A stretch of 7,439 bases of DNA from Pseudomonadota bacterium (GTDB taxonomy: Bacteria > Pseudomonadota > Gammaproteobacteria > Pseudomonadales > Azotimanducaceae): contig JAACDS010000093.1 in NCBI GenBank assembly GCA_009936895.1, positions 1 to 7,439 of the forward strand. The letters are read 5' to 3'. The translations under genes and the position numbers were made by a program. Shown in pieces: positions 5,954-7,439 of this stretch. The notes under the pieces were generated by a model. The model was not told the origin of the DNA. It worked only from the letters and a program-made list of their open reading frames with translations, and made no database searches. Positions within the stretch are counted from its first letter, which is position 1; every line of letters begins with the position of its first letter.

Positions 5954-6567
5954 GCCTCGAGCTGTTCCAGCCAATGCGGATTGAACGGCCACGCATTCAC
6001 GATCTGACAAAACAGTTCTGCGGTGCGCTCGGCATCGTAGGACGCGTTATGCGCCTGAGCCTCGCTGAAGTCGATGCCAGCACGACTGCACGCCTTGCTC
6101 AAGACCGTATGACCAAAGGCCAAGGCACCCATGGTGGCAGTGTCCAGCGCGGTAAAGGGATGGAACGGATTGCGTTTGATCTTGAGCCGGTCGCAGGCCG
6201 CGTTCAAAAACCCCTGATCGAAGGACGCGTTATGCGCCACCATGATGGCGCGGTGGCAGCCCGCAAATTTCATCTCGTCTCGGACCACCTTGAAGAACTC
6301 GATCAAGGCCTCGCGCTCGTCGATGGCGTTGCGGTTGGGATCGTCTAAGTCGATGCCGGTGATCTTCAGGCTGGCAGGCTCGATATGCGAACCCTCAAAA
6401 GGCTCCAGCGACCAACTGGCGCTGTTTTTGATGCACAACTGATCGTCGCGCATGGTGATGAAGGAACAAGCAACCTCGAGGATCGGGTTGTCTTCCTTGC
6501 TGAATCCGCCTGTTTCTAAATCAACCACGACAGGCAGGTAGCCGCGGAATCGGTCTGAGATTTCCAT
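5944..6567 (-). CDS. rnt: Ribonuclease T
   Basis: RNase T is a dimeric DEDDh 3'-to-5' exonuclease that trims the 3' ends of tRNA, 5S and 23S rRNA and acts in end turnover of tRNA. All five catalytic residues are visible from the ATG at 6567: D16 and E18 in VVDLETGG, D117 in AHNASFDQGF, and H173 and D178 in QAHNASYDAERTAELF. KRNPFHPF (131-138) and TVLSKAC (164-170) are also typical. The protein is 207 residues; E. coli RNase T has 215. The frame is open to a TTG at 6624, but the first 19 residues do not look like the family and no ribosome binding site precedes it. The ATG at 6567 sits just before DRFRGYLPVV, where related proteins begin. No Shine-Dalgarno is visible there either; six Cs come directly before the ATG. 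The gene converges with grxD. Confidence 0.95.
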   Translation of the reverse strand: MEISDRFRGYLPVVVDLETGGFSKEDNPILEVACSFITMRDDQLCIKNSASWSLEPFEGSHIEPASLKITGIDLDDPNRNAIDEREALIEFFKVVRDEMKFAGCHRAIMVAHNASFDQGFLNAACDRLKIKRNPFHPFTALDTATMGALAFGHTVLSKACSRAGIDFSEAQAHNASYDAERTAELFCQIVNAWPFNPHWLEQLEAEA

Positions 6568-6643
6568 GGGGGGACGATAACTGAAAATTCCGAGGAGCGA
6601 ACCTAAAAGCGTGATGGTTACCAAGGTTTAGTGCTAGAGGGGG

Positions 6644-6898
6644 ATGGAGCTCTTTTTAGAGATTGTCCCACCGGCGAGCTTAGGTGACCTTCTTTTGCAA
6701 AATCTAGCGGGTTTTGGTTTTGGGCTGACTCAGAAAATAGCGGATAGATCACAAAGACGGAAAAAGAAAGATTTCGCACTGCCGAATACTAAGAACCCTA
6801 TGTTTACATCGGGCAAGAGGATGCTTACTCGACAAAAAGATGAAATAGCCATTGGCGACAGCGCTGCTTTCCGTGAGACAGAAGGAGGTTCGGTTTGA
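6644..6898 (+). CDS. Possible small protein of unknown function upstream of the pentapeptide-repeat gene
   Basis: An 84-codon frame from ATG to TGA. The ATG follows a purine-rich AGAGGGGG with very short spacing. The translation has a mildly hydrophobic first third (residues 1-31), then a strongly basic stretch (RSQRRKKKDF, 35-44), and a polar tail. I recognise no family, signal peptide or clear transmembrane helix. The main argument for it is context: its TGA (6896-6898) overlaps the TTG start of the next gene as TTGA, and that gene's perfect Shine-Dalgarno lies in its last codons, as in translationally coupled pairs. Against it are the poor start site, the lack of recognisable homology and the low GC of the region, where chance frames are common. 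It could be non-coding leader DNA. Confidence 0.35.
   Translation: MELFLEIVPPASLGDLLLQNLAGFGFGLTQKIADRSQRRKKKDFALPNTKNPMFTSGKRMLTRQKDEIAIGDSAAFRETEGGSV
6882..6888 (+). promoter_or_regulatory. Strong Shine-Dalgarno for the pentapeptide-repeat gene
   Basis: AAGGAGG, fully complementary to the 16S rRNA 3' end, lies six bases before TTG at 6895-6897. It fixes a TTG start, because the frame has an upstream stop at 6874-6876 and contains no in-frame ATG before the window ends. Confidence 0.8.
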
Positions 6899-7439
6899 AC
6901 GATCTTGATGCTTTCGAACTCCATACCGTCCATAACTGGATAACAGCAAGCGAAGAAGAGCGGGGAGCAATCGTTCGGGGTAATCAGGAGAGAGTAAGAA
7001 AAGGAGTTGCGCATTGGAATGAGTGGATCAGTGGACTCTCGCGGTGGGTGTGCGATAACAAAGCCGCCGTCTGCATTTACTTTAATGACTCCGAGTGGGT
7101 TGGTAATACTAATTTTAAAGGGTTTCAGTTCGACCAAGGGGTCTCTTTCTGCAGAGCGCGATTTGTCGCTGATCAGGCAGGGAGAGGAAACGTGGATTTC
7201 TCAGGCTCAACGTTTGATGGTCAGTACCTGTCTTTCACAAATGCTACTTTTTTTGGCGATGTATCTTTTGAATCGGCGACACTTAGCAACTGCCTAACCA
7301 ACTTCGTGGGGGCAGTATTCCACGGTGGTGCGATTTTCAATTACTCAAAGTTTAATCGACCACTATCGTTTAGAAGTGCTACTTTTAAAGGAAACGAAGC
7401 GCTTTTTGAGGAAGTGAATCTCGAAGGCGTATTCGTTAA
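6895..7439 (+). CDS. Pentapeptide-repeat protein (partial, runs off right edge)
   Basis: 181 codons are visible and the frame is still open at the last base. Residues 1-70 are a charged, tryptophan-rich N-terminal segment; RVRKGVAHWNEW resembles the GV..WN.W element that precedes many pentapeptide-repeat domains. From about residue 74 the protein is a right-handed beta-helix repeat of the Pentapeptide_3 kind. Pairs of F or L are five apart (F102/F107, F114/F119, F125/L130, F137/F142, F148/F153, F159/F164, F171/L176) and pairs recur every 11-12 residues, with Ala often two before the second Phe. Such domains are structural or protein-binding; some mimic DNA (Qnr, MfpA) and others sit in multi-domain effector or membrane proteins, so no function can be assigned. 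The start is TTG with a perfect Shine-Dalgarno. GC is about 40% (24 and 25 of 60 in two lines), against 37 of 60 in glpK and rnt lines, which suggests acquired DNA. Confidence 0.82.
   Translation, partial: MNDLDAFELHTVHNWITASEEERGAIVRGNQERVRKGVAHWNEWISGLSRWVCDNKAAVCIYFNDSEWVGNTNFKGFQFDQGVSFCRARFVADQAGRGNVDFSGSTFDGQYLSFTNATFFGDVSFESATLSNCLTNFVGAVFHGGAIFNYSKFNRPLSFRSATFKGNEALFEEVNLEGVFV

Noticed and set aside
6730..7137. A 135-codon minus-strand frame
   Set aside because: It is antisense to the pentapeptide-repeat gene and the small ORF, has no ribosome binding site, and its composition is what a reverse frame of A/T-rich coding DNA gives.
6575..7439. Integron cassette array or attC site
   Set aside because: The region has the low GC and odd small genes of a cassette, but I could not find a paired core and inverse-core site or an integrase.
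1..7439. CRISPR arrays, tRNA, rRNA, insertion sequences
   Set aside because: No evenly spaced direct repeats, no cloverleaf or rRNA-like segment, no transposase motif and no terminal inverted repeats were seen on either strand.

Overview
The window looks like chromosomal DNA of a non-enteric, probably marine gammaproteobacterium. This is inferred from an RNase T gene (a family largely confined to Gammaproteobacteria), a Pseudomonas-like ArgF, a grxD and rnt pair close to argF, and a coding GC content near 60% in the lines I counted. I cannot name the genus.

Layout. Positions 1-436 hold no complete gene. A reading frame open from the left edge to 214 may be the tail of an unknown membrane protein. 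It is followed by a short AT-rich stretch and a cluster of DnaA-box-like 9-mers at 246-297, with other small repeats and palindromes around. On the + strand, 437-1948 is a glycerol kinase gene (glpK) interrupted by an in-frame TAA at 1730-1732, with clear GlpK homology continuing in the same frame beyond it. Convergent to it on the - strand lies argD-argF (4074 to 1956), two arginine biosynthesis genes 43 bp apart. Upstream of argD is a separate - strand gene (5424-4297) for a MalY/PatB-type PLP enzyme, closed by a strong intrinsic terminator at 4188-4218. Divergent from it is grxD (5595-5933, +), a monothiol CGFS glutaredoxin. grxD converges on rnt (RNase T, 6567-5944, -). Beyond rnt the base composition falls (about 40% GC in two 60-base lines counted). 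There a possible 84-residue ORF ends in a TTGA overlap with the TTG start of a pentapeptide-repeat protein that runs off the right edge.

How the genes relate. argD and argF act in one pathway: acetylornithine aminotransferase feeds the ornithine branch and ornithine carbamoyltransferase makes citrulline. GrxD (Fe-S cluster carrier) and RNase T (RNA 3'-end trimming) are housekeeping genes. The two convergent junctions, glpK/argF (7 bp) and grxD/rnt (10 bp), each carry a hairpin touching or spanning the stop codons.

Most of the window is ordinary core genome. The parts worth a second look are the broken glpK, the DnaA-box cluster and palindrome upstream of it, and the low-GC ORF/pentapeptide pair at the right edge. 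I see no convincing complete new system; the right-edge pair is the best candidate but is cut off.
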